Shown piece after piece: positions 1 to 7,905 of a stretch of 64,000 bases of DNA. Positions within the stretch are counted from its first letter, which is position 1, and each line of letters opens with the position of its first letter. The position numbers and the translations under genes were made by a program. Source of the stretch: Saprospiraceae bacterium. GTDB taxonomy: Bacteria; Bacteroidota; Bacteroidia; Chitinophagales; Saprospiraceae. The notes below the pieces were generated by a model. The model had not been told where the DNA came from. It searched no databases and saw only the letters and a list, made by a program, of their open reading frames with translations. Location of the stretch: NCBI GenBank assembly GCA_019638385.1, contig JAHBTW010000023.1:1-64000 (forward strand), in the 5' to 3' direction.

Positions 1-198
1 CGCAGCAGGGGAGTGCTTTTCAAAGTGTATTTACAAAGGTAAAAATTGCGGGGAAAAACAGAAAGGGGGAGGCGTGTTAAATTTGGGGAAGACAGGGCTT
101 TGCTGTTAAAAAAGGATGGTGTTTGTCGCTCACTAATCAAAAATAATGATAATAGCGTGGATGCGGTCTCATAACTGCGGGGCGACCGGGAGCTTTTC
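1..198. other. Non-coding left edge of window
   Basis: No convincing open reading frame or known RNA was recognised here. Two minus-strand matches to the Bacteroidota -7 element lie at 34-41 (TACCTTTG) and 138-145 (TATTTTTG). They point left, toward a gene that would lie outside the window, but neither has a TTG at the usual distance. They may be upstream signals of an off-window gene or chance matches in A+T-rich DNA. Confidence 0.4.
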
Positions 199-214
199 AA
201 GTAGGAAACTACTT
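199..214. other. Small hairpin with GAAA tetraloop
   Basis: AAGTAG at 199-204 pairs perfectly with CTACTT at 209-214 around a gaaa loop, a GNRA-type tetraloop when read on the plus strand. It lies between the window edge and the ndk 3' hairpin. GNRA-capped stems are common in structured RNAs, so it might be part of an unrecognised RNA. A 6-bp stem alone is weak evidence. Confidence 0.3.
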
Positions 215-244
215 ACAGGAGGGTTTGGAGGAATAGAAAATCAT

Positions 245-301
245 CGGGAAGATGAACACACGGCGGTGTAAGTGCTCAACGGACGAGTGTCCATCTTCCC
301 G
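245..301 (-). terminator. Long hairpin downstream of ndk
   Basis: CGGGAAGATG at 245-254 is complementary to CATCTTCCCG at 292-301. An inner ACAC/GTGT pairing extends the stem, and the loop holds further G+C-rich sequence. The element begins about 20 nt past the ndk stop on the minus strand and is followed there by a T-rich but interrupted run. It probably ends or stabilises the ndk transcript. The long loop and weak T-run make it less than a textbook intrinsic terminator. Confidence 0.5.
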
Positions 302-322
302 GGCCAATTCGTCGGCGCTTTA

Positions 323-742
323 TCAGAAGCGCTCTAAGTTCGAGAAAAAGAACGCGCCTTCGATGGCGGCATTCTCATCTGAATCGGAGCCGTGAACGGC
401 ATTCTCGCCCACGTTGCGGGCATAGAGGGCACGGATGGTGCCGGGCGCCGCTTTGGCCGGATCGGTAGCCCCGATGAGCGTGCGGAAATCTTCCACGGCA
501 TTATCTTTCTCTAAGATAGCCGCCACGATGGGGCCGGAAGACATGAACTCCACCAACTCGCCGTAAAAAGGGCGCTCGCTGTGAACCGCATAAAATTCGC
601 CGGCTTTTTGAGCCGATAAGTGCATCATTTTCACAGCCGTAATACGGAATCCGGCTTCATTGATCTTTGCCAAAATGGCGCCGATGTACCCGCTTTGCAC
701 TGCGTCGGGCTTAATCATGGTGAACGTCTTGTTGCCTGCCAT
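323..742 (-). CDS. ndk: Nucleoside-diphosphate kinase
   Basis: This 139-residue protein has the normal length for the family. It transfers the gamma phosphate of ATP to other NDPs through a phospho-histidine and balances cytosolic NTP and dNTP pools. The N-terminus TFTMIKPDAV and the active-site segment NAVHGSDS (His117) are diagnostic; the Kpn-loop and nucleotide-binding residues around YGELVEF are also present. The ATG at 742 is preceded by a good promoter (TTG at 796-798, TAGCTTTG at 769-776), so transcription diverges from nrnA. A long hairpin follows the stop. It appears to be a single-gene unit. Confidence 0.97.
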   Translation of the reverse strand: MAGNKTFTMIKPDAVQSGYIGAILAKINEAGFRITAVKMMHLSAQKAGEFYAVHSERPFYGELVEFMSSGPIVAAILEKDNAVEDFRTLIGATDPAKAAPGTIRALYARNVGENAVHGSDSDENAAIEGAFFFSNLERF

Positions 743-768
743 AGGATATTTTGTTTTTTAAGAGGGCG

Positions 769-798
769 CAAAGCTAAGGAAAGTAGAATGTTTCGCAA
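769..798 (-). promoter_or_regulatory. ndk promoter
   Basis: Read on the minus strand, TTG (798-796) is followed after 19 nt by TAGCTTTG (776-769). This matches the Bacteroidota sigma-ABfr consensus TTG-N~19-TAnnTTTG. The -7 box lies 26 nt upstream of the ndk ATG. Confidence 0.7.
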
Positions 799-865
799 CC
801 TGTATGATTTAATATTTTGGTAGAATGCCGGATTTTTAAGAAATTCGCCCCGATTTTTACCAGCC

Positions 866-1873
866 ATGGAGAACATACACGAGTTGAAAGCCCTTTTGTC
901 TGCGCCGAAAGACATTATTATTATTTCCCACCGGAATCCCGACGGCGATGCAATTGGCTCATCTTTAGCACTCTACCATTATTTGTGTAGCTTCGGTCAC
1001 GCAGTACATGTCGTTTTGCCTTCCGAATACCCCGATGTATTCCAATGGATGCCGGGCGTCTCAGAATGTATCGTTTTTGATACGGAACCCGACCGGACCC
1101 GCGAGGTCATAGAACACGCACAACTTATTTTTTGCTTAGATTTCAATTCATTAGACCGCATAGACAAAGTCGGCGAACTGATACAACCTCTCAAGGCGAA
1201 AAAAATTCTGATAGATCACCACTTGTACCCGGAGCCTTTTGCCGATTATATGATGTCGGACACCACGGCCAGTTCCACGGCTGAAATGGTGTATGATTTC
1301 ATCATTCTGATGGGGCACAAAAAAGAGATCGGATTGGCGACAGCCGAATGTATTTACACCGGCATCGTGACCGATACCGGCTCCTTTAAATTCAGCACTT
1401 CCCCCAAGTTGTTTCGCATCGTAGCGGAATTGCTGGAATTGGGCGTGGACGACTATCGCCTGCAAGACCTCATATTCAACAGTTTAGACGAAAAACAATT
1501 GCGTCTGCTCGGCCACTGCCTCAACAACCGCATGGAAATACTGCCCGAATATCGAACCGGCATCATTGCACTCACCAAAGAAGACTACGAAGACTTCGAA
1601 ATCGTGCGTGGCGAAACGGAAGGCATTGTCAACTATCTGCTCAAAATGAGAGACATCACGCTCGCGGCGTTCATCACCGAGCAGCCCAATATCGTGAAAC
1701 TCTCGCTGCGCTCCAAAGGCGACTTCTCCGTACAGGACATTGCGCGCAAACACTTCAAAGGCGGCGGCCACCGCAATGCTTCCGGCGGGTTTTCTTTTCA
1801 ACCCTTGAAAGCTACGCTCCGCAAATTCAAAGAATTGCTTCCTGAATATAAGGAATCGCTCAATCAGTATTAA
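866..1873 (+). CDS. nrnA: DHH-family oligoribonuclease / pAp phosphatase (NrnA type)
   Basis: This 335-residue cytoplasmic DHH/DHHA1 phosphoesterase is predicted to remove 5' mononucleotides from nano-RNAs and to dephosphorylate 3'-phosphoadenosine-5'-phosphate. Visible motifs are SHRNPDGDAIGSS (residues 21-33, metal binding), LDFNSLDR (91-98), the DHH signature (117-119), TDTGSFKFS (169-177) and the DHHA1 substrate motif GGGHRNASG near residue 300. Length and motif order fit NrnA. The gene is divergent from ndk and is followed after 38 nt by the FKBP lipoprotein gene, with which it may be co-transcribed up to the strong terminator at 2783-2840. Confidence 0.93.
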   Translation: MENIHELKALLSAPKDIIIISHRNPDGDAIGSSLALYHYLCSFGHAVHVVLPSEYPDVFQWMPGVSECIVFDTEPDRTREVIEHAQLIFCLDFNSLDRIDKVGELIQPLKAKKILIDHHLYPEPFADYMMSDTTASSTAEMVYDFIILMGHKKEIGLATAECIYTGIVTDTGSFKFSTSPKLFRIVAELLELGVDDYRLQDLIFNSLDEKQLRLLGHCLNNRMEILPEYRTGIIALTKEDYEDFEIVRGETEGIVNYLLKMRDITLAAFITEQPNIVKLSLRSKGDFSVQDIARKHFKGGGHRNASGGFSFQPLKATLRKFKELLPEYKESLNQY

Positions 1874-1911
1874 CCATATCCATCATTCAATCACTTCTTC
1901 AACAACAATTT

Positions 1912-2760
1912 ATGAAAATTCATCTCATTGCGGCCATAAGCTTGCTCTTGTTTGCCTGGGGTTGCAAAAACAAAGAAGCCGCTACGCAAACAACAGCAGG
2001 CGGGTTCAAATACATCATGCACAAGGATGCAGAAGGCCCTGTTGCACAACCGGGCGACGTGGTCTTCTTTCATGCTACCGTTCGCAAGCCGGGTTCCGAT
2101 TCCATCTTCTTCGATACACGCGTCGGCGAAGCGCAGATACCCAGCATGACGATTCCCGCAGCCGACGCACAGCAAGGCGAACCCTCTCCTATTGTGGACT
2201 TGCTCCGGGTGCTCAGCGTAGGCGACAGCGCCACGGTCATTTACGCGCTCGACTCTTTGCCCAGCAAGCCTCCCGGGTTTGAGGATGTGAGTGAAATGTA
2301 CTACGATATCGTAGTAGTGGAAATCAAAACAGCGGAAGAATTGGCCGCACAAAAAAGCGATGTGGTCCGGCAGGTAGAGGAATTCGCCGCAGCCATGAGC
2401 GCCGGCACCCCGCCTGCGGGGCTGCAAACTTCTGCATCCGGTCTGAAATATCTGATTGTAGAACAAGGCAGCGGCACAGCCGCCGAACCGGGCAATGCCG
2501 TATCTGTCAACTATTACGGCGCGCTCCCCGACGGCACCCTATTTGATACTTCTTACGACCGCGGCGCGCCGCTCGACTTCTCGCTCGGCGATCCGGGTCT
2601 TATCCCAGGCTGGACAGAAGGCGTTGACCTGTTGAATCAGGGCGGAAAAGCGCTGCTGTACATCCCCTTCAATTTGGGGTATGGCGATGCAGGTTTCCCG
2701 CCCGTCATTCCGGCAAAATCCGACCTGATTTTCTACATCTCGCTGGAATCGGTGAACTAA
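1912..2760 (+). CDS. FKBP-type peptidyl-prolyl isomerase, probable lipoprotein
   Basis: This 282-residue protein has a hydrophobic N-terminus ending in a lipobox-like Cys18 (FAWGC), so it is probably a lipoprotein acting in the periplasm or at a membrane. Residues from about 185 to the end form a canonical FKBP domain (GNAVSVNYYGALPDGTLFD, then PGWTEGVDLL and PFNLGYGD) that would catalyse cis-trans proline isomerisation. Residues 30-150 look like a second, degenerate FKBP-like domain with a comparable GDVVFFHATV strand, so two-domain architecture is likely. A strong intrinsic terminator follows. The W at -2 of the lipobox is unusual, so lipidation is less certain than export. Confidence 0.9.
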   Translation: MKIHLIAAISLLLFAWGCKNKEAATQTTAGGFKYIMHKDAEGPVAQPGDVVFFHATVRKPGSDSIFFDTRVGEAQIPSMTIPAADAQQGEPSPIVDLLRVLSVGDSATVIYALDSLPSKPPGFEDVSEMYYDIVVVEIKTAEELAAQKSDVVRQVEEFAAAMSAGTPPAGLQTSASGLKYLIVEQGSGTAAEPGNAVSVNYYGALPDGTLFDTSYDRGAPLDFSLGDPGLIPGWTEGVDLLNQGGKALLYIPFNLGYGDAGFPPVIPAKSDLIFYISLESVN

Positions 2761-2782
2761 AGTCCGAATAATTTCATTTTGT

Positions 2783-2840
2783 GCCACGGAGCTTCTCAGC
2801 GCCCGTTTATCGCTGTGAAACTTCGTGGCGCCCTTTTTTT
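2783..2840 (+). terminator. Intrinsic terminator after the FKBP gene
   Basis: GCCACGGAG (2783-2791) pairs with CTTCGTGGC (2821-2829) with one G-U pair. The stem continues inward through TTC-CAGCG / CGCTG-GAA with single mismatches. A run of seven T follows at 2834-2840. It isolates nrnA-FKBP transcription from prfB, whose ATG is at 2867. Confidence 0.85.
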
Positions 2841-2866
2841 CAATAACTTTCATAACCAAAGCTAAA

Positions 2867-3962
2867 ATGACGAACGAGCAATTGAGAGACCTTCGGGACC
2901 GGCTTGTCGCTTTGAGGAGGTATCTTTGACGTGGATGAACGACTTGTCCAAATTGAAGACCTTGAGCAACAAACATTAGACCCGAACTTTTGGAATGACC
3001 CGAAAAAAGCGGAGAGCATTCTCAAAACCATAAAGAGCTACAAAAGCTGGGTAGCACAGTACAAAGCGGTGGAAACCGTGGTGGACGATGCCGAACTCCT
3101 ACTAGAATTTTTCCGCGAAGACTCGGCAACCGAAGCAGAAGTGGATGCCAAATACCACGAAGCCGTAGCTGCCGTGGATGACCTTGAATTTCACTCCACC
3201 CTCAACCAACCGGAAGATGAACTCGGCTGCATCCTCGAAATCAACGCCGGCGCAGGTGGCACCGAAAGCTGCGACTGGTCGGAGATGCTGCTGCGCATGT
3301 ACACCATGTGGGCCGAGCGCAAAGGATTCAAAATCAGCGAACTCAATCGCGTTGACGGAGATGTGGCCGGCATCAAATCGGCAGAATTGGAAATCTCCGG
3401 CGACTTTGCCTTCGGCCTGCTGAAAGGCGAAAACGGCGTACACCGCTTGGTGCGCGTCAGTCCTTTCAACTCGCAAGGCAAGCGCATGACGTCCTTCTCC
3501 AGCGTTTTTGTACACCCATTGGTGGACGAACGCATTGAAATAGAAGTCAACCCCGCCGATCTGGAATGGGATACCTTCCGCGCCAGCGGCGCCGGCGGGC
3601 AGCACGTCAACAAAACCGAATCGGCCGTGCGCGCACGACATTTGCCCAGCGGTATCGTAGTGGAATGTCAGCAGGAGCGCTCCCAGCATCAGAACCGCGA
3701 AAAAGCGTTGCAAATGCTCAAATCTCGCCTGTATGAGTTGGAATTGAAAAAACTCTCCGAAGCGCGCGGCAAAGTGGAAGCCTCCAAGATGAAAAACGAG
3801 TGGGGTTCACAAATTCGCAGCTATGTGCTCGACGACCGCCGCGTGAAAGACCATCGAAGCGGCCACCAAACCAGCCAAACCGATGCCGTATTGGACGGCG
3901 ATCTGGACGACTTCCTCAAGGCGTTCTTGATGTATCAGGGGGAGCCGGTACCGGAAAATTAA
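2867..3962 (+). CDS. prfB: Peptide chain release factor 2 (programmed +1 frameshift)
   Basis: RF2 recognises UGA and UAA stop codons and releases the finished peptide. The gene is split: ATG at 2867 opens a 20-codon frame ending in an in-frame TGA at 2927-2929, and the remainder is read after a +1 shift at CTT-TGA-C, giving 364 residues (E. coli RF2 has 365). The classical autoregulatory site is intact: an internal Shine-Dalgarno-like AGGAGG (2915-2920), a TAT spacer, the slippery CTT and then TGAC. The SPF codon-recognition tripeptide (about residues 198-200) and the catalytic GGQ (about 243-245, in SGAGGQHVNK) are present. A GTG at 2931 is not the real start. A heptad-repeat spacer separates the gene from convergent cutA. 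Confidence 0.97.
2915..2930 (+). promoter_or_regulatory. prfB +1 frameshift site
   Basis: AGGAGG TAT CTT TGA C is the classical RF2 recoding signal. The SD-like hexamer pairs with the 16S anti-SD three bases before the slippery CTT codon, and slow decoding of the TGA when RF2 is scarce lets the ribosome shift +1 to GAC. The shift joins residue Leu20 to Asp21 of the mature frame. This is an SD interaction used for recoding in a group whose genes mostly lack SD sequences at starts. Confidence 0.95.
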
Positions 3963-3964
3963 GA

Positions 3965-4033
3965 AGCTGCGAGCTGTGAGCTTCGAGCTTCGAGTTGCCG
4001 GCATTTACTCAAAGCTCGCGGCTCGAAGCCCCT
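3965..4033. repeat. Heptad-repeat spacer, AGCTTCG type, inverted pair
   Basis: The entire 70-nt spacer between the convergent prfB and cutA stops is built of 7-mers. Five units run from 3965 to 3999 (agctgcg, agctgtg, agcttcg, agcttcg, agttgcc). After a 13-nt centre, three more at 4013-4033 (agctcgc, ggctcga, agcccct) are roughly the reverse complement of the first set, so the spacer can fold into a hairpin. It may serve as a bidirectional terminator. It belongs to the family of 7-nt-period spacers in this window. Confidence 0.7.
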
Positions 4034-4341
4034 CAAGTCACCTCCTGCACAATCCACTGCTCGTAGGCGGCGTTGGCGCTTGCTTCGAGCCGCATGATAC
4101 AGGGTACTTCGTAAGGATGAGTTTCCTCGATGGCCTGCCGGACTTCCGCCCAACGGGATTCGGCGGTTTTCAGGATACTCACCCACTCCCGGCCTTCCTC
4201 GATGGCGTCTTGCCACCAATACATGCTTTGCATGGGAAAGATGTTGGCGCAGGCGATCAGCCGCCGTTCCAATAATGCCTTTGACAGGCGCTTAGCCTCC
4301 TCCTCGGAGGCGTGTGTGGAATAAATGATGATAAATGCCAT
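4033..4341 (-). CDS. cutA: CutA-like divalent-cation tolerance protein
   Basis: This 102-residue protein matches the small trimeric CutA family in length and sequence: the IIIYSTHASEEEAKRLSKAL opening, LIACANIFPMQSMYWW and the HPYEVPCI motif (about residues 75-82) that binds metal at the trimer interface. In E. coli cutA is linked to copper tolerance, but the biochemical role is unsettled and the fold resembles PII signalling proteins. The ATG is at 4341. The gene is convergent with prfB across the heptad-repeat spacer. No other metal-homeostasis gene is nearby. Confidence 0.92.
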   Translation of the reverse strand: MAFIIIYSTHASEEEAKRLSKALLERRLIACANIFPMQSMYWWQDAIEEGREWVSILKTAESRWAEVRQAIEETHPYEVPCIMRLEASANAAYEQWIVQEVT

Positions 4342-4372
4342 AATGATCGGTGCTTTCCGGCCTCTAAAATCC

Positions 4373-4380
4373 TACTTTTG
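4373..4380 (+). promoter_or_regulatory. Putative -7 element of the 4403 gene
   Basis: TACTTTTG matches TAnnTTTG and lies 22 nt before the ATG at 4403. No clear TTG is found at the usual upstream distance. Confidence 0.5.
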
Positions 4381-4402
4381 AGTCGGACTACCAAACCTGC
4401 TC

Positions 4403-5257
4403 ATGGCGCCTGCAAAGTACTCCCGCATATTTTTGTCGCTACCAATAGCCGCAGTAGCCCTGTTCATCGGGTATGCGTGGCTGTGTTTTTCAGGAAAAAC
4501 TCCCCATTACGTTTTTTTCTGGGATGAGAAGTTGCTGGGAGCTTTTGTTTCCAATTGGTTGGGAATGAGTTGGGATGAATATGCTACCAATCCCGCTGTC
4601 AGCCGCCATATAGACCGCTTCATCACAGGCGCCGGCGTTTTTTTCCTGCTGTGCGGTGCGGCGGTTTTCGGGCTGCGCAGATTCCCGGCGCCTGCTAAAA
4701 TCCTGCTGATTCTTGGTTCGGTACAGATATTATTGCTCGCCGTTTTGCACGGAATTGACCGTCATTTCTTCCTCGTGCAGTTTTCAGAATACGCGCTGCA
4801 ATGGAGCTGCCCCTTGTTCCTCCTCTTAGCGGCCCGGCGGGAAGGAATGCAGCCGGCTTTCAACGTCTTTGGCGTGGCTGCGGCAGCCGTCACCTTTGCC
4901 GCGCACGGGTTGTACGCGGCGGGCGTATTTCCGCGTCCGGGCCATTTTACAGAAATGACGATGAGCATATTGCACTTCGGCGAAAGCGGCGCGAACCGGT
5001 TCCTCACAGTAGTCGGCATCCTTGATCTCCTCGCGGCGGCAGCGCTGTTCATACCAATAAAAAAACTGCAAATGGCCGCCGTGGGCTACATGGTCGTTTG
5101 GGGTTTTTTGACCGCTATGGCGCGCTGGGTTGCACATGTTGATTTCAGCTTGCCCTGGTGGAGCGAGGCAGTTGCCGAATGGACGCCGGAGGTGCTCGTT
5201 CGTTTTCCGCATTTTCTCGTGCCTTTGTTTTTGTGGGGGAGTTTGCAAAGGAAATAA
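4403..5257 (+). CDS. Polytopic membrane protein of unknown function
   Basis: This 284-residue protein was not assigned to a family. Hydrophobic segments are visible near residues 10-28, 68-90, 97-115, 126-145, 152-172, 195-217, 222-243 and 262-280, suggesting six to eight membrane helices with short loops. The loop after the first helix (about residues 30-66) contains aromatic and acidic residues (FFWDEKLLG, MSWDEYATNP), and His/Asp/Arg residues occur in the third-helix region (LHGIDRHFF). A -7 promoter element precedes the ATG. It stands alone between divergent cutA and the LpxH-like gene, so context gives no hint of function. Confidence 0.75.
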   Translation: MAPAKYSRIFLSLPIAAVALFIGYAWLCFSGKTPHYVFFWDEKLLGAFVSNWLGMSWDEYATNPAVSRHIDRFITGAGVFFLLCGAAVFGLRRFPAPAKILLILGSVQILLLAVLHGIDRHFFLVQFSEYALQWSCPLFLLLAARREGMQPAFNVFGVAAAAVTFAAHGLYAAGVFPRPGHFTEMTMSILHFGESGANRFLTVVGILDLLAAAALFIPIKKLQMAAVGYMVVWGFLTAMARWVAHVDFSLPWWSEAVAEWTPEVLVRFPHFLVPLFLWGSLQRK

Positions 5258-5372
5258 AGAGGCTCACATCCTTCATCTTTTAATCATTTGGTAATGAGTA
5301 GTTAATGCTCACTTTACACTACGCGTGTACCTTGCACTCAATTTACTGATACCACTTGATTACAACGCCTTT

Positions 5373-6248
5373 ATGAAGCGAGAACTCGACATCGTAGTCA
5401 TTTCCGACGTACACCTCGGCACTTACGGCTGCCATGCCAAAGAGTTGCTTAACTACCTGAAAAGCGTCAAAGTAGGCACGCTTATTTTGAACGGCGACTT
5501 CATTGATATGTGGCAATTCAGCAAGCGTTACTTCCCAAAAGAACACTTAGAAGTCATACAACGGATTTTGAAAATGGCTGCCCGTGGTGTGAAGGTCTAT
5601 TACATCACCGGCAATCACGACGACGCGCTCCGGCGCTTTTCCGATTTCTCTTCCGGCAATATCCATCTCAGAGACAAGCTGCTGCTCAAACTCAAAGACA
5701 AATCCTATTGGATTTTTCACGGCGATGTGTTTGACGTTTTCATCCAATACTCGCCGTTCATTGCCCGTCTGGGCGGCAAAGGATACGACCTGCTCATCAT
5801 GATCAATCGCTTTGTGAACAAGGTGCGCATTGCGCTGGGCATGTCGAGAATGTCTTTTGCCCAAAAGGTGAAATACGGCGTAAAAGAGGCCATGAAGTTC
5901 ATCGGCGATTTTGAAAACACCGCCATTAAGCTGGCCGCAGAAGACAACTACGACTATGTGATATGCGGCCACATTCACCGCCCCATCATGCGCAGCACGG
6001 AAGTAAACGGCAAGCAGGTAAATTATCTCAATTCCGGTGATTGGGTGGAAAGCCTCACTGCATTGGAATACCGCTGGGGCAAATGGTCTTTGTACGAATA
6101 CGACGAGAGCGAATTTGACCTCACCAATCCCAAACTGAAAGTGGATAATGCTTTTGATGATGAAGAGGACATGGTGGGCGAGCAGCACATCACCGAAATC
6201 CTGGCTCAAATCACCGGGCAGACCGCTCAGCCGGCTGCGGGCAGGTAA
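5373..6248 (+). CDS. UDP-2,3-diacylglucosamine diphosphatase-like metallophosphoesterase
   Basis: This 291-residue calcineurin-like phosphoesterase shows the ordered metal-binding blocks: VISDVHLG (about 10-16), LNGDFIDMW (39-47), YITGNHDD (77-84), FHGDVFD (116-121) and CGHIHRP (about 200-206). The D-x-H, GDxxDxW and GNHD spacing fits LpxH/LpxH2 enzymes, which hydrolyse UDP-diacylglucosamine in lipid A synthesis; the long C-terminal extension is typical of Bacteroidota versions. I chose the ATG at 5373 rather than the upstream in-frame GTG at 5325, because conserved sequence begins within a few residues of it. The last 22 nt overlap the convergent amidohydrolase gene. Confidence 0.85.
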   Translation: MKRELDIVVISDVHLGTYGCHAKELLNYLKSVKVGTLILNGDFIDMWQFSKRYFPKEHLEVIQRILKMAARGVKVYYITGNHDDALRRFSDFSSGNIHLRDKLLLKLKDKSYWIFHGDVFDVFIQYSPFIARLGGKGYDLLIMINRFVNKVRIALGMSRMSFAQKVKYGVKEAMKFIGDFENTAIKLAAEDNYDYVICGHIHRPIMRSTEVNGKQVNYLNSGDWVESLTALEYRWGKWSLYEYDESEFDLTNPKLKVDNAFDDEEDMVGEQHITEILAQITGQTAQPAAGR

Positions 6249-7204
6249 GGTGTTGCTACCTCATTAGGTTTTACCAAAAAAAATCCATCATCCCCCTGCG
6301 ACTGGTACAACGGCATCAGAATGAGCGCATCTTCCGTGGCTTGCACGGGGCCGAAGCGGTCATACGCCAGTACTTCCCCTTTGACCACGGGCTGAAAATT
6401 GCGGTAACCCGGTTTCATCCGAAATTCATCGTTGTTTTTAATCCGGTGGATGTAGCGCAGTTCGGCCACTTTGGGCAATCCTTCTGAATAAGCAATCAGC
6501 AGTTCATCGTGGCGGTTTTCTACATCGTCGGCATCCACGCAGCCCACGGTTCGCATACAATTGATGATGGCGGCAATGCAGCGGTTGATGGAGAGCGGGT
6601 CGTCGTGTTGGCCTGCCTCGAACCCTGCTGCGACTGTAGGGCAGGGAAAATTTTCTGCATTAAAATAGTGCAGCACCGTGCCTTGCAATCCTTTCAACAT
6701 GCCTGTAATGACGGGCGCGTGCATGGCTTTGGCGATGCGAATGCTTTCGGCGTCGTCGGTAGCAATGCCAAAAATGCCGCCGTCGGCAGTGGTGGTGTGT
6801 AAGTCGAGTACGATCAACTGATCGGGTTGGTAATCAGCTACTTCCCGCTCAATACACTCTATCAGTTCCCGCAATTCCAATTCTTCAAACCGCAAATCGG
6901 CAGGATGCGCAGCCCGCACTCGCTCTATGACATCGGGCCGCCATAAACGGTTGAGGTCGTGCTCAAAGTAGCGCTTGTGCCTGCTTGATGCCTGCCGGTT
7001 GCCCCGCAAGCCGAGCAGGCGGCCGGTTGAGTTGAAATCGGGATTGACGAGCGGCTCGCGTTCCAGCAAGTGGAAAACCGTTTCCAGCGCTTTCACGCCG
7101 GCTTGTTCGTTGCCGTGCATGCCGCCGAAGCAAATCAGCAACGGTCCTTTGTGGGGGCTTGTGTATCGTCCTATTATTCTTTCCATACTCAAACTCTGGG
7201 CCAT
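6227..7204 (-). CDS. Succinylglutamate desuccinylase/aspartoacylase-family zinc hydrolase
   Basis: This 325-residue member of the AstE/AspA family of zinc carboxypeptidase-fold amidohydrolases has the zinc motif GGMHGNE (His30, Glu33) and a third ligand in LDLHTTTADG. The substrate cannot be read from sequence; family members deacylate N-acyl amino acids. Its start at 7204 overlaps the 3' end of the DNA glycosylase gene by 16 nt, so the two are probably co-transcribed. An ATG at 7186 just past the glycosylase stop is an alternative start. The 3' end overlaps the convergent phosphoesterase gene by 22 nt. Confidence 0.85.
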   Translation of the reverse strand: MAQSLSMERIIGRYTSPHKGPLLICFGGMHGNEQAGVKALETVFHLLEREPLVNPDFNSTGRLLGLRGNRQASSRHKRYFEHDLNRLWRPDVIERVRAAHPADLRFEELELRELIECIEREVADYQPDQLIVLDLHTTTADGGIFGIATDDAESIRIAKAMHAPVITGMLKGLQGTVLHYFNAENFPCPTVAAGFEAGQHDDPLSINRCIAAIINCMRTVGCVDADDVENRHDELLIAYSEGLPKVAELRYIHRIKNNDEFRMKPGYRNFQPVVKGEVLAYDRFGPVQATEDALILMPLYQSQGDDGFFLVKPNEVATPYLPAAG

Positions 7205-7788
7205 TTCCAGAGGTATTTACAGGCGTAAGTGCGGTACGGTCGCCATGCCTCTGCGGCTTCCAACATTCGTTTTTGCAGGGCTTTGCCGGTTTCTTCCCAA
7301 CCGAAAAGCACCACCATGGATTGCTGAATCCCGAGGTCGTCCAAGGGCATCACATCGGGGCGGTTGAGGGTGAACATGAGAATCATTTCCGCCGTCCAGC
7401 GGCCTACGCCTTTTATTTGAATTAAATACCGAATGACCTCCTCGTCGTCCATCCGGGCCCAATCTTTGTTTCGTGCTTCTTCCGACCGGAAAAACTCTGC
7501 TGTGTTGCAAATGTAAGCGGTCTTTTGTCGGGAAAGCCCGACCGAACGCAGCGTTTCAAAATCCATTTCCAAAATGCGTTCCGGATGCGGGTAGCCGTCG
7601 GGGAACAAAGCATAAAAGCGGCCAAGGATGACTTTTACCACTTTTCCCGACAACTGCTGTGATACAATGGAGTCTAAAAGATCGGCATAAACGTCTCCGT
7701 TGCCCTCCTTGAATTTGAGTGGCGTAGCGGCAATAACCCTTGCCATAGCAGGGTCGGCAGACAGATGTTGGATAGCGCGTTCATCCAT
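7189..7788 (-). CDS. HhH-GPD DNA glycosylase (3-methyladenine glycosylase II / AlkA family)
   Basis: The 199-residue protein is a helix-hairpin-helix DNA glycosylase that would excise alkylated bases. IVSQQLSGK, the hairpin IKGVGRWTAEM (about 125-135) and the catalytic acidic motif PLDDLG (Asp150/151) are visible. No C-terminal Fe-S cysteine cluster is seen, which fits AlkA-like rather than Nth/MutY enzymes. I prefer ATG 7788 over an in-frame TTG at 7797, because that TTG is part of the -7 promoter box. The -7 box ends only six nt before the ATG, so the mRNA may be leaderless. The 3' end overlaps the AspA-like gene. Confidence 0.9.
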   Translation of the reverse strand: MDERAIQHLSADPAMARVIAATPLKFKEGNGDVYADLLDSIVSQQLSGKVVKVILGRFYALFPDGYPHPERILEMDFETLRSVGLSRQKTAYICNTAEFFRSEEARNKDWARMDDEEVIRYLIQIKGVGRWTAEMILMFTLNRPDVMPLDDLGIQQSMVVLFGWEETGKALQKRMLEAAEAWRPYRTYACKYLWKWPRV

Positions 7789-7794
7789 AGCCGC

Positions 7795-7823
7795 CAAAAG
7801 TAAAAAGACTGGACAAGAACCAA
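7795..7823 (-). promoter_or_regulatory. Promoter of the AlkA-like gene, probably leaderless
   Basis: On the minus strand TTG (7823-7821) and TACTTTTG (7802-7795) are 18 nt apart, a close match to TTG-N~19-TAnnTTTG. Only six bases separate the -7 box from the ATG at 7788, so transcription should begin at or within a base or two of the start codon. Confidence 0.7.
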
Positions 7824-7905
7824 AAGCGATTCATACTAAACTTTGAAGCGGAATATGAGTTAAGCATAATTGGCATCCAAAAAAGATATTTAAAAGACTT
7901 CTTGT

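Noticed and set aside
2931..3962. prfB starting at GTG 2931
   Set aside because: The upstream 20 codons plus a textbook frameshift site show that 2867 is the start; the GTG reading would lose the N-terminal helix.
5258..5324. Heptad repeat in the spacer before the LpxH-like gene
   Set aside because: taatgag-type fragments recur but without a stable 7-nt period; too weak to call.
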